Assembly (NCBI RefSeq): GCF_037392515.1
Contig: NC_090291.1
Span: 36,293,001-36,357,000 of the forward strand
From: Haliotis asinina
Taxonomy: Eukaryota; Mollusca; Gastropoda; Lepetellida; Haliotidae
DNA length: 64,000 nt
Direction of reading: 5' to 3'
Within the stretch, counting starts at the first letter, position 1. Each line of letters opens with the position of its first letter. Below the pieces are notes generated by a model. That model did no database searches and was not told the origin of the DNA. It was given only the letters and a program-made list of their open reading frames with translations. Positions 35,491-45,439 of this stretch are shown one piece after another. The position numbers were made by a program, and so were the translations under genes.

Positions 35491-36744
35491 ACTTTTCTTT
35501 CTTGCAGGTTGTGCCTGAAATGTATCAATATCAATCATTAGGATCAATTGTATTTCACATGTTTTTGTATATTTTTTGTTGTTGTTATCAAATGCCACAC
35601 TCAACAATATCTAAGCTATAAGGAGAGGTATAGTAATAAATAATGTCATGTTTACCATTCTTTTTTTTATCTCACACTATGTGATTAATGTTAATAATGT
35701 TATAAAATTTACTGAAAATGAACAAGAGTAGAGAAACACATTCAGTGCAAAAGCCACAGATACTAATCCATATTTATTGACATGTTCATGTACCATGACT
35801 GGCTTAGCTATGGATGTGAAAAAATACATTTTAGGTACAAGGACATACTATTCAAAAACTGACTCTTCCTTAATTGTATATTGTTCTTTATATACAACAA
35901 CAACAACAACAAAAGAAAGTGGGAACATCACAGAATTTGATAGTCATATATATATACATAAACTGAATCATGGTGAAGTCATTTATACTCGTAGATAAAT
36001 GTAAGTTTTTGTGTGCTTAATGGTCACTTTAAATATAATTCAATATTCATTGAGTTTGAGTGAAAAGAAACATTGTCAAAAACAGCAAAAAACAAGGGTG
36101 TTGAAACACACCAGCACCAAGTTTGATTCAAACTCCCAAACACAACAGCCTAGTGCATGAAGAAGACAGACTTCCTTACAATGCACAGGTATTGGCAACA
36201 GGGCACTGGCAGTATATTTAGTGATAAAAAACATTTTTCTATCTCAACCTATATAATGTGTTGACTAAAGAAGAATGACTATTAATCATATATGTCCATG
36301 ATAGTCCTGGCTGAAAAATGTGTTCCAAATTAAACATGATTTGTACATTCCAAACCTTAGTACAAAAATACATGAGCATGATGATTACTGTTGACTTCTG
36401 CACTCCAAATAAGTTTAGCAAGCCTTAACTTACATAGCATGTGCATGTTGATGCTGCTGCACAACTTACAGTGTTGGACACTGACCAAAATGTGTCTATG
36501 ATCCATTGCACCAGCCTACAGAAACAGTCCGTTTGTCCTGCTGGATTGCTGGATTCAAATATCATTGCTTCCAAAAAGGAGGACTATAAAAATACTTTAC
36601 ATCTAACCTATACACTTGTTGTTCTTCCAAATTATTGATGTTTTATATCTTGGAAAAGTGGTAATCAGCATCATGTCACAACCACAAGGGTCATCAGAAG
36701 CTGACATATTCCCCTGGCCCCCAAATATTTAAAAGAATAGTTAC

Positions 36745-37310
36745 AGGGGGTATGGTAGGTGAGCTGGCTAAGGTGCCAGGCTAGTGACCCAGCGAGGTTG
36801 AGGTGTCAGGATCGAGCCCAACTGTGATCGGGTGTAAAGAACCTTGAAGTCAACTTTGTGTGCAGACTATTTGTGTTGCAGATCTCTAATGTACAGTGCA
36901 CAACCCACAAATCCGTTGGCATATGACCAGATGGTGGCCAAATGGATACTGGCAAACTCCAGTACAGCAACATGCAGTGAACTTGGACTAAGTACTGTGA
37001 CTATGTGTCCCAGTGTGCTGTTCAGATTGACATCCAGTGATCGAGGGAAACAATACCAGTGCCTTGAGCATGTACTAATGTGTGGATATGTGTGCTATAT
37101 AAATATCCTATATCATGTCATATCATATCATATCATGTCATGTCATGTCATATATCATATCATATATCATATCATATATCATATCATATATCATATATCA
37201 TATCATATATCATATATCATATATCATATATCATATATCATATATCATATATCATATCGTATCGTATCGTATCGTATCGTATCGTATCATTTCATATCAT
37301 ATCTCACTTA
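36745..37310 (+). mobile_element. SINE with TATCA-type tail
   Basis: A tRNA-like head (GGTGAGCTGGCTAAGGTGCC, GGATCGAGCCC) is followed by about 300 bp of body and then an imperfect (ATATC/ATCGT)n microsatellite at 37105-37300, consistent with a SINE ending in simple repeats. Confidence 0.6.
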
Positions 37311-37792
37311 AGGTTAAAAGTATAAATTATATCATTCTGTAATCAGCAAAGTCACCATTTCAAGATCTGTATCATATATGTGTCAAGATCTGTTGAAAGA
37401 TATGAAATGGTTTTTGAGTTGTGCTACCATGGTTTACTGACAGATATTTAGAAGTTTTTTGAGTTCTGCTCCGGAAACGAAACACACCTATAACTTTTGA
37501 GAAACTTTTTGTCCTAAATGTTTCCACGGAAACCGAGATAATAATAAATCACAAGAGTCATCAGAAGATGACATATCCCCCCGGCCCCCACATATTTGAA
37601 AGGACAAATCATCTGACAGTTACTTAATGACTTTTTAGACTAAGTTTGAATTGTTTCCATGGAAATCAAGAAAAATATAAACGCCATATATCTGTAAACA
37701 GAGAGGCACCACTTCAAGATCCTCCATTTGATAACTCACACAAACCTGTAAACAGCAAAAGGCACCACTTTACATTCTGACTGTCAAAAAAA

Positions 37793-38914
37793 AAGTGATC
37801 AGGGGGATGGTCTGCACCAGCCACAATCAACCATGAGGGGCCAGGTAGGGGGCAAGACTTCAACCGGAGCTTAAGACCTTGTCGGAGCTTAAGACCGGGT
37901 AGACGAGGTCTTAAGCTCCGACAGGGTCTTAAGTTCCGACTGGTCCTTTTCTGAAATGGTAGGGGAAAATGAAGATGCTTTTCATGTCCTACCAGTCTCT
38001 TGGGGTGCCTGGGGCTGGATGGAGCTCCCCTGAGCAGCTGCCACAACCTGTCATCTGCCCGCTGACTGTTCGCCATGAAGCGCCAAGAGTGCGGAAAGTG
38101 GTGACTGAAAAAAGAGAGAGAGTGAATGAAATATTTGGTCTACAGAAGGCTGTACAGGCTCCAAGTGATCAGGAGAATGATCTGCACCAGCCACAATCAA
38201 CCATGATGGACCAGGTAGGGGGCAAGACTTCAACCGGAGCTTAAGACCTTGTCGGAGTTTAAGACCGGGTAGAGCTGCCCTTAAACTCCGACAAGGTCTT
38301 AAGTTCCGACTGGTCCCTTTCAGAAAAGGTAGGGCAAAATGAAGATGCTTTTCATTTCCTACCAGTCTCTTGGGGTGCCTGGGGCTGGATGGATCTCCCC
38401 TGAGCAGCTGCCACAACCTGTCATCTGCCCGCTGACTGTTCGCCATGAAGCGCCGAGAGGGCGGAAAGTGGTGACTGAAATGAGAGAGAGAGTGAATGAA
38501 ATATTTGGTCTACAGAAGGCTGTACAGGCTCCAAGTGATCAGGGGAATGGTCTGCACCAGCCACAATCAACCATGAGGGGCCAGGTAGGGGGCAAGACTT
38601 CAACAGGAGCTTAAGACCTTGTCGGAGCTTAAGACCGGGTAGACGAGGTCTTAAGTTCCGACAGGGTCTTAAGTTCCGACTGGTCCTTTTCTGAAATGGT
38701 AGGGCAAAATGAAGATGCTTTTCATTTCCTACCAGTCTCTTGGGGTGCCTGGGGCTGGATGGAGCTCCCCTGAGCAGCTGCCACAACCTGTCGTCTGCCC
38801 GCTGACTGTTCGCCATGAAGCGCCGAGAGTGCGGAAAGTGGTGACTGAAATGGGAGAGAGAGTGAATGAAATATTTGGTCTACAGAAGGCTGTACAGGCT
38901 CCAAGTGATCAGGG
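37793..38914 (+). repeat. 370-bp tandem array, three units
   Basis: AAGTGATCAGG recurs at about 37793, 38163, 38533 and 38903, and ATGAAGATGCTTTTCAT at 37969, 38339 and 38709. The units are nearly identical, so amplification is recent. Each unit has open frames on both strands (plus: about 91 codons, including SLGVPGAGW and VNEIFGLQKAVQ) and a palindrome of about 77 bp. No protein family recognised. Confidence 0.93.
37864..37940. repeat. TIR-like palindrome in the 370-bp unit (repeats at +370 and +740)
   Basis: Each arm has two CTTAAG motifs separated by a GTCGGAG-type spacer, around a GGGTAGA loop. The right arm (GTCTTAAGCTCCGACAGGG, TCTTAAGTTCCGACTG) closely resembles the element's terminal repeat (CCTTAAACCCCGACAGG, TCTTAAGTCCCGACTG). 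Confidence 0.8.
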
Positions 38915-39751
38915 ATTACCGAGATTGTCAAGAAGGGATAAAAATAATTCCATAAATACTACGAAATTGTTGATATTTAAGTGATTTCCAGTTATGAAAG
39001 AAATATAAATGACATTTAGGAGTTAATAATTGTGCTGTCTTTAACAACAACCTCTACACAATGGTATTCTAGAGAGAACTGGCCTCTTGCACACATATTA
39101 ACTGGTGAAGGTTTTGGCATAGTGGTTATTTTTTATGCTTTATATTTAATTTGGCTTCATACCAGAAACTATTAAATTTACACTTTAAAAGAATTTATCT
39201 GTCTACTTCAGATACAAGACCAAAATTGCTGAAGAATGAGTTGTGATTCTACGAAAAATTGGGGACATATATATTTCCTTTTATTTTTCAAAATGTGAAC
39301 TAGCATTGCTTCGGCCTGGGTAACCTGCCTTACATCAGTGCACTATCAGAGTTGACCCACTTTTGACATGCGCGGAAATAGCCTAATTAGGTGTGGCAGT
39401 ATGCATCGCATAAGTATTACCTCGGCTGACAATATATTTTACTGTGTATGGAAGGATTGCAATGAAAAGTTAGGACTGGGCTGAGACATGGCATAGTCTA
39501 ATGTCAGCCAGTGGATGTTTTCGAGATGGCTTTGGAATTTGCTTCAGCTCAGCCAATTCTACCTGTAGGAAGCTGCGTCTAAAAAATGAAAAGCACATCA
39601 TATTGAATAAACGGCACATATACTAAATACTTACACATATCTCGTATGCATCTTGTGGTTGAGACACTGCGTAAAGCAAAGAGGCCTGTCATTGAGACAT
39701 GTATTCTATCCTTAGTTCAACAGAAACCATTGTTGCCTATATGTGACGTAG
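38915..39751. other. Unique interior of the 8.8-kb element, right part
   Basis: No coding motif recognised between the 370-bp array and the right inverted repeat. Confidence 0.5.
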
Positions 39752-39827
39752 CACATAAGCCCCGCCCACTAATGATTATTCATGTTCAATCGGGACTTAA
39801 GACCTGTCGGGGTTTAAGGGCCGCACA
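39752..39827 (-). repeat. Right terminal inverted repeat of the 8.8-kb element
   Basis: Reverse complement begins TGTGCGGCCCTTAAACCCCG and ends GGGGCTTATGTG. It matches the left repeat at nearly all of 76 positions. Confidence 0.88.
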
Positions 39828-40059
39828 TACGTACCCTCTCAGGAGGACAATAATTTCACAATACTTCAACCCCCTTTGAGGGTACAGCCACTAACAATTC
39901 TAGTTACTAATATAAACTACCAATCATTAAAATACATCTATTTACAGCACATACTATTCATAAATCAATCAAGAAATCAATTTCCTTTTAAAAAAAACAA
40001 TGATTAAATTAGAATTAACAGTGTTAAAAAGATCCTTGACAGTTTTGACATTGAAATAT

Positions 40060-40740
40060 TTATCCCTTGTGATGGAGAATATGCTTGACCGTGACTCTCT
40101 CATCATAAGGTATACAAAACGGAGGATCCTCACCTTTCAATAGGCATGCATGAGTATATCGTGTATGGCCAATACGACATCGTCTTAAAATAACCTCTTC
40201 AAATCTGGACTGACAGCCCAAGTAGGTGTAACCAATATACGGTTTTGTTTCATGTAATCTATTTACACCTACTTGGGTGTCCCACTTCTTATGCATCAGA
40301 TCACGGATGTAGGTTCTAATGCTCGCTTTGCAATCAGAGTATGGAATAAGAAGTGGTGTCATAGATTTGTTGAGTGCTGCCTTAGCAGCAAGATCTGCCA
40401 TTGTGTTACCAGAAATGCCTACGTGGCTGGGTAACCAGCAAAAGACGATGTCGTATTGGCCAGTAGCAAGATTATTATACAATTCAATAATATCAGTTAA
40501 AAGTGGGTGTTTACATGATAAATTTTTAATCGCCTGAAGACAAGAAAGAGAGTCTGAATAGATTGTATATTGTTTATGTTTAGGGTGTCTTTGATTATAT
40601 CTAAGAGACGTTAATATGGCGTTAGCTTCACCTGTAAAACTAGAACTATTATCTGGTAATCTAGAAGATATTGTTCTGGATCCAATGACAGTGGCACAAG
40701 CCACTGCGCCACCATCCTTGGACCCATCTGTAAATAAGGA
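40060..40740 (-). CDS. LINE RNase H and C-terminal region
   Basis: Reads SLFTDGSKDGGAVACAT (first catalytic Asp), TGEANAILTS (Glu), YTIYSDSLSCLQA (Asp), WLPSHVGISGNTMADLAAK (last Asp), then the C-terminal segment GYTYLGCQSRFEEVILRRCR and LLKGEDPPFC typical of this LINE family. All RNase H catalytic acids are visible. A stop-bearing gap of about 110 bp separates it from the RT frame. Confidence 0.88.
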   Translation of the reverse strand, partial: SLFTDGSKDGGAVACATVIGSRTISSRLPDNSSSFTGEANAILTSLRYNQRHPKHKQYTIYSDSLSCLQAIKNLSCKHPLLTDIIELYNNLATGQYDIVFCWLPSHVGISGNTMADLAAKAALNKSMTPLLIPYSDCKASIRTYIRDLMHKKWDTQVGVNRLHETKPYIGYTYLGCQSRFEEVILRRCRIGHTRYTHACLLKGEDPPFCIPYDERVTVKHILHHKG

Positions 40741-40851
40741 TTTATGACTGTTATATTTATGTTTTAGTTGATTATATTATTGTTTATTTTGTAATTCATT
40801 AGTTTCTGATTTTTAAAATGTGGTCCATGTTAGGTCCACTTGGGGCCTGAC

Positions 40852-41951
40852 CTACTGCCAAGGAGGAGAAGAAAGAAGACGAGAGGGAGCTATGTTTTCC
40901 AGCTCAATGCCGGCCGCAGAAAGAAAGGATTTAATTCTATGTCCTAGAGGCGGGACAAGAGAAGACTTTTTGTTGTATAAATCCTCATAAAGGGGATTGA
41001 AAACACAGTTATATGCAGGGTTAGATTCATTAGAGTATAATTTAGTAATGTACTGTAAAGCTAACTTTATACGGCGCTGCTCAAGAGATGGTTCATCAGC
41101 CTCAACATAGAGGCTGTCAGTAGGTGAAGTCCTAAAAGACCCAAGACAAAGTCGTAGACCTTGATGATGGACAGAATCTAACAGTCTTAAGTTGCTTTTG
41201 CAGGCTCCACCATAGACGATGGAGCCATAATCAAGTTTAGAACGAACGAGTGATCGATAGAGATGGAGAAGGGTAGCTTGATCCCCTCCCCATTTCGAAT
41301 TTGAAACCACTTTCAACAAGTCAAGTGCTTTCAGACATTTAGTTTTAAGGGATGTAACATGCAGTAAAAACGTCAAGTGTGAATCAAAAATTAGACCCAA
41401 GAACGTAGCTTTCTTAACACCTTTAACAGGCGTGCCATCTAGAGATAGTTCAGGGTCCTTATGTGGTTTATATTTACGACATAAATGTATGCAGTTAGTT
41501 TTCGATTTAGAAACTTTAAAGCCGTTTTCAAGACACCATTTATTAATCTTGTTTAAACACAACTGCAGTTGCCGTTCAATGGTATGTATATTTTTACCAC
41601 GACAAGAAATATTAATATCATCCACAAATAACGATCCATCAATTGAATCGTTTAAAACTTTTGATAAACTGTTTATCTTTATACTAAAATGTGTGACAGA
41701 CAAAATACTGCCTTGTGGAACACCCTGATCCTGATTGTAATGATCAGACAGGGTAGAACCCACACGGACTTGAAATTGTCTGTTATTTAAGAATTTGGCT
41801 ATGAACTGAGGCAAACGACCTCGCAGGCCGAAATCATGTAAATCTCTCACAATGCCATATTTCCAGGTTCTGTCATATGCCTTCCCAAGATAAAAAAAGA
41901 TAGACACAGCATGTTGTTTATTAATCAGCGCGTTTTTCACAAATGATTCTA
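40852..41951 (-). CDS. LINE reverse transcriptase, 5'-truncated
   Basis: One open frame of about 366 codons: FFYLGKAYDRTW (motif A), GVPQGSILSVTHFS (motif B), GSLFVDDINIS (motif C, FVDD), GTPVKGVKKATFLG and HLYRSLVRSKLDYGSIVYGG in the thumb region. The frame is uninterrupted over the surviving part, unlike the copy at 24 kb, so this insertion is younger. It ends at a stop before the RNase H frame. It lacks the N-terminal RT, endonuclease and ORF1, so it cannot be autonomous. Confidence 0.88.
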
Positions 41952-41963
41952 GCATCCCTTAGA

Positions 41964-42745
41964 TATGTCAGGAACCTATAGTCGTGAGTTCGAACAACTG
42001 TTCGACCCGATTATTGGTCAAGGTTTCTTTGCACTTTATCCGTAATCCTTAGTGTATCGACATGGCCAATCTTCATCTCTCAATTAAAACGTTACATTTG
42101 TAGTTGACTCGGCATAGACAGAAGCTACTGAGCGTATAGTGAAACTCGAATAGTGTAGTCCACTAGCGAACATATCGACCCAGACCAAGAAAATATAAAA
42201 TGCCAGACAAAGTATACTCAGTCAATACTATCCCCAGAGACAGATATCCGTTGTTGTGTTGCCTGGGTCCAGTGATACAGACCCGAAACAAATATATCCC
42301 AGAGAGTCCATGCAAGTCTAGAATGTGTGGCAAGTCCCGATAACCACAGTTTCAGGCTGAAAATGAAGGAAACCCTTTCTATTATATTTTATGACTTTAT
42401 TAAATTGTTCTCCTGATGTTTCTTTTGTGTTCATTTCAGAGACCAGAGCGCTCTGTTCATCTTCTGTTAGTCTGGCAGTATCGGGGAGTTTAAGACTATT
42501 TCGTGAGGATTTGTCACCTCAAAAATCTGTTTCACATCTCCTAGCTTAAAAGTGTCATAGAATCAAACACTATTCTAACTACGCTAAGAACGTTTATAAT
42601 ATCAGAGATCTCTTTATATTTTCTCGTAAAGGTGAGATGAAAAGAAGATAGAAACGCTTGAAATGTATATTTATTAAGAAAGTAGGTGTGCACATATAAA
42701 TGTGGAGAACAGCTACTTCTGGTATGAAACAGGAAATCAAACACC
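41964..42745. other. No supported gene
   Basis: Ordinary AT-rich sequence between the LINE and the 42-bp minisatellite. Confidence 0.5.
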
Positions 42746-43120
42746 AAACCGTGGAGACAATGCACACACACAGTATACAAACATCAGACTGTGGAGAACA
42801 TGTGTACACAGAAAATGTGTACACAGACAGTATACAAACACCAGTCCATAGAAACAGTGTACACAAAGACAATATACAAACACCAGACCGTGGAAACAAT
42901 GTACAAATAGACAGTATGCAAACACCAGACCGCGGAGACAACGTGCAAACAGACAATATACAAATACCGGACTATGGAGACAGTGTACACATAGACCGTA
43001 TACAAACACCAGACCTTGGAGATAACGTACAAACAGTATGCAAACACCGGACTATGGAGACAATATATTCAAAGACAGTATTCAAATACCAGAACGTAGA
43101 GACAATGCACATAAAGACGG
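42746..43120. repeat. 42-bp minisatellite
   Basis: About nine diverged units of the type TACAAACACCAGACCGTGGA GACAATGTACACA(n) with period 42. A multiple of three, so both strands stay open for long stretches without implying a gene. Confidence 0.8.
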
Positions 43121-43245
43121 GATAACGACATGTGTTCGTAATATTGATCGTATTAAATCATCGTCGCTGCTGCTACCGGTAACATGTATGTACGAGAATA
43201 TTTGTCGGACGCATATACAGTAGCCGTGGGGTCATAGGTACCTTT

Positions 43246-43514
43246 CAAAAGCCATCAACGCGTGATGGTCCCGGGGTAGAATACGCCTTCAGGAACCCAA
43301 GCTTGCCATAAAAGGCGACTATGCTTGTCGTAAGAGGCGACTATTGGGATCGGGTGGTCAGGCTCGCTGACTTGGTTGACACATGTCATCATATCCCAGT
43401 TGCATAGAAAGATATTCATGCTATTGATCACTTGTTTGGTCCAGGGTCGATTATTTACAGACCGCCACCATATAACTGGAATATTGCTGAGTGCGGCATA
43501 AAACTCACTCACTC
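43246..43514 (+). mobile_element. SINE, near full length
   Basis: GATGGTCCCGGGGTAGAATA head, GCTTGTCGTAAGAGGCGACT, GGTCCAGGGTCGATTATTTA, tail AATATTGCTGAGTGCGGCAT followed by ACTCACTCACTC. Best-preserved copy of this family here. Confidence 0.8.
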
Positions 43515-43565
43515 ATCCCATACGAATTTTGTTTCGTAACCATACATCAATCAATCATAAAATCG

Positions 43566-43678
43566 ATGGTCATGATGTTGATCACTGGATTGTCTGGTCC
43601 AGACTCGATTATTTACAGACCGCCACCATATAACTGGAATATTGCTGAGTGCGGCGTAAAACTAAACTCACTCACTTC
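43566..43678 (+). mobile_element. SINE, 5'-truncated second copy
   Basis: Repeats the 3' half of the SINE at 43246-43514, from TGATGTTGATCACTGGATTG to AAACTAAACTCACTCACTT. Confidence 0.8.
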
Positions 43679-43799
43679 AAGAGCCATCAATAACCTGAAC
43701 AAACCTGACAGGTCGTCGGTGTGCGAAAGAAGTCGCGTTGAGCGTCTGGTGGGCGTGCGTGGGTGGAGAGATAGACCGCATGACTATCTCTAAAGCCAA

Positions 43800-44540
43800 G
43801 ATTTAATTATATCTTTAAACCTCTATTTTACATATAAACAATACAAACCAGCTGTTTTAAATATTATGTCGCGAATATATCTTACTGTTGTTAGTCTTAG
43901 TTAGTGTTCACAAACATGGCTTCTATTGAAATTAATGAAATATATGAATACTATATTGCTTTTAATATAGACGGAGAACATCAGTACAATAGAATGCCCT
44001 GTATTGACCGCAGAAACAAATTCCTGTTGGTGTTAGGTGAACGATAGTTGCAACGGTTTACTCATGTAAGAACTACATCTCATTTGAACTACATCACAAA
44101 TGAACTACAGGGATTACTTCGGGATTAATTACCTGAGTGGAGCCACCACCATGGCATGCATTAGGCTCAGCCCATCGGGTCTCCCTGAAGAAGTATATGT
44201 TTAAAATTACTGTAGAGTAGCTTTACACAATCTTATTGACCAGTATATTATGTAATTTGATAACCAAAAAGTGGAGGACTGAAGAGAGAAATTTATACTG
44301 TAGTTAGTGAACATTATTGCATTCACATGTCAGGGGAAAAAATCAATCCATGCTTAGTATATTGGAGCAGAGGTAAAGGTGTACTGGAGTAAAGGCAGAC
44401 TAATTATATTCCTTCCCCGCCGGTCGTATTTTTCCAGGTTAGGAAAAAAAAAATGATTTTCACTACTATGAAATAAAACCTTTATGCATTTATGGGCCAA
44501 AAATATAACTTGCCAAAAAAGCTGTTTTTTCATTTTTTAA
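43800..44540. other. No supported gene
   Basis: AT-rich sequence before the (TTTA)n run. Nothing recognisable. Confidence 0.5.
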
Positions 44541-44672
<132 letters not shown>

Positions 44673-45169
44673 TATATTTTTACTTTTTGCCGAAAGTATA
44701 ACACTTTCAGTATTTAAAAGAAAGATTGCTTCGAATGATGAGGCAAATTCCCTCCTGACTTTAGGATTTCAGGATCCAAACAAAACTAAACCTATGAATT
44801 CTTTTATACTAAAATCAGTAACTTTCACAATAAATTCGCGCACACACACGTCTATATTTTAACGATATGTCCATATATTATCTATATAATTTTGCACACG
44901 GATGGATCACTGTAGACAACAATGACACAAGGTGCGGACAGGGTGAGCATGTTATGCCCTAGCAGTCATTTCACAGAATTTGCCTCAAACTGGAATTAAT
45001 TTTGCCTGACGACACACTGCAGTACTAATGTGGCGTCCTATAAACAAACCAGATAATCAAGTGATCGATGGATTGGAAAATATTAGATAATTATGAACAT
45101 AGATCAGTAATGTACATACATGTGAGATGAAATGGGTTTCTGGTCGTACCTGAGGATATGCGTGTCCAT

Positions 45170-45430
45170 GCGTGTGTATGTGGGGCTGCTTGTATGAGCC
45201 CAGACTTAAGCTGATTTTATAGTGCTAGCTAACTGAGATACCATGCCGCAGTTGAGCATGAATACCCCACTCAGACACATTATACTGACTCCTAGCAAAC
45301 CAGTTCCTGTTGTACCCATTAATGTCGAGCGCCAGGCAGGGACAAACAAGCACTATATTTTAACATCTTTTGGTATGATCGTCAGAGTTTGGGATCCAAG
45401 CGGACGCTCTAACCACACCACGAAGGTGAT
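45170..45430 (-). mobile_element. SINE of a second family, minus strand
   Basis: The complement starts with a tRNA-like head (GGTGTGGTTAGAGCGTCCGC) and includes a GCGCTCGACATTAATGGGTA block shared with 580-620. Confidence 0.5.
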
Positions 45431-45439
45431 CTTCCAATT

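Larger units (their letters stand above)
34591..37790. other. Interior of the 8.8-kb element between its two arrays
   Basis: AT-rich with two SINEs. A frame at 34850-35325 shows no recognised domain. Confidence 0.5.
31029..39827. mobile_element. 8.8-kb TIR element of unassigned class inserted in the LINE
   Basis: Ends are TGTAGAGCCC and GGGCCGCACA. The first and last 76 bp (31029-31104, 39752-39827) are inverted repeats with only a few mismatches. TACGTA flanks both sides (31023-31028, 39828-39833) and occurs once in the uninterrupted LINE copy (25738-25743), so it is a 6-bp target-site duplication. The interior holds a 171-bp array, two SINEs and a 370-bp array. No transposase, integrase or capsid gene was recognised. 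It is probably non-autonomous or decayed. The 6-bp duplication and TG...CA ends would fit an integrase-type enzyme, but TIR length and content match no family I can name. Confidence 0.82.
30585..41951 (-). mobile_element. Single 5'-truncated LINE copy split by an 8.8-kb insertion
   Basis: The LINE body consists of 41951-39828 (RT, RNase H, first part of 3' UTR) and 31028-30585 (rest of 3' UTR and (ACTC)n tail). Both parts align in order with the uninterrupted 3' UTR of the copy at 25.69-26.15 kb. The outer flanks carry the same 12 bp, GCATCCCTTAGA, at 30573-30584 and 41952-41963. This target-site duplication shows that the two parts are one insertion event. The 5' end is truncated inside the RT domain, as in ordinary target-primed reverse transcription. 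Confidence 0.9.

Noticed and set aside
36844-37342. 155-codon frame ending in ISYHISY repeats
   Set aside because: SINE body running into a pentanucleotide-type microsatellite tail.
37969-38984. Three 91-codon plus-strand frames and matching minus-strand frames of up to 131 codons as tandem genes
   Set aside because: They are copies of one 370-bp repeat, open on both strands, with no recognised domain, start context or splice logic. A repeat unit explains them better.
31029-39827. Calling the 8.8-kb element a Polinton/Maverick
   Set aside because: The 6-bp duplication fits, but no polymerase, integrase, protease or capsid gene is recognised, and the 76-bp TIRs are much shorter than usual. 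Class left open.
42594-43125. Cysteine-rich frames of about 90-140 codons
   Set aside because: They follow the 42-bp repeat period and lack signal peptide or splice evidence.
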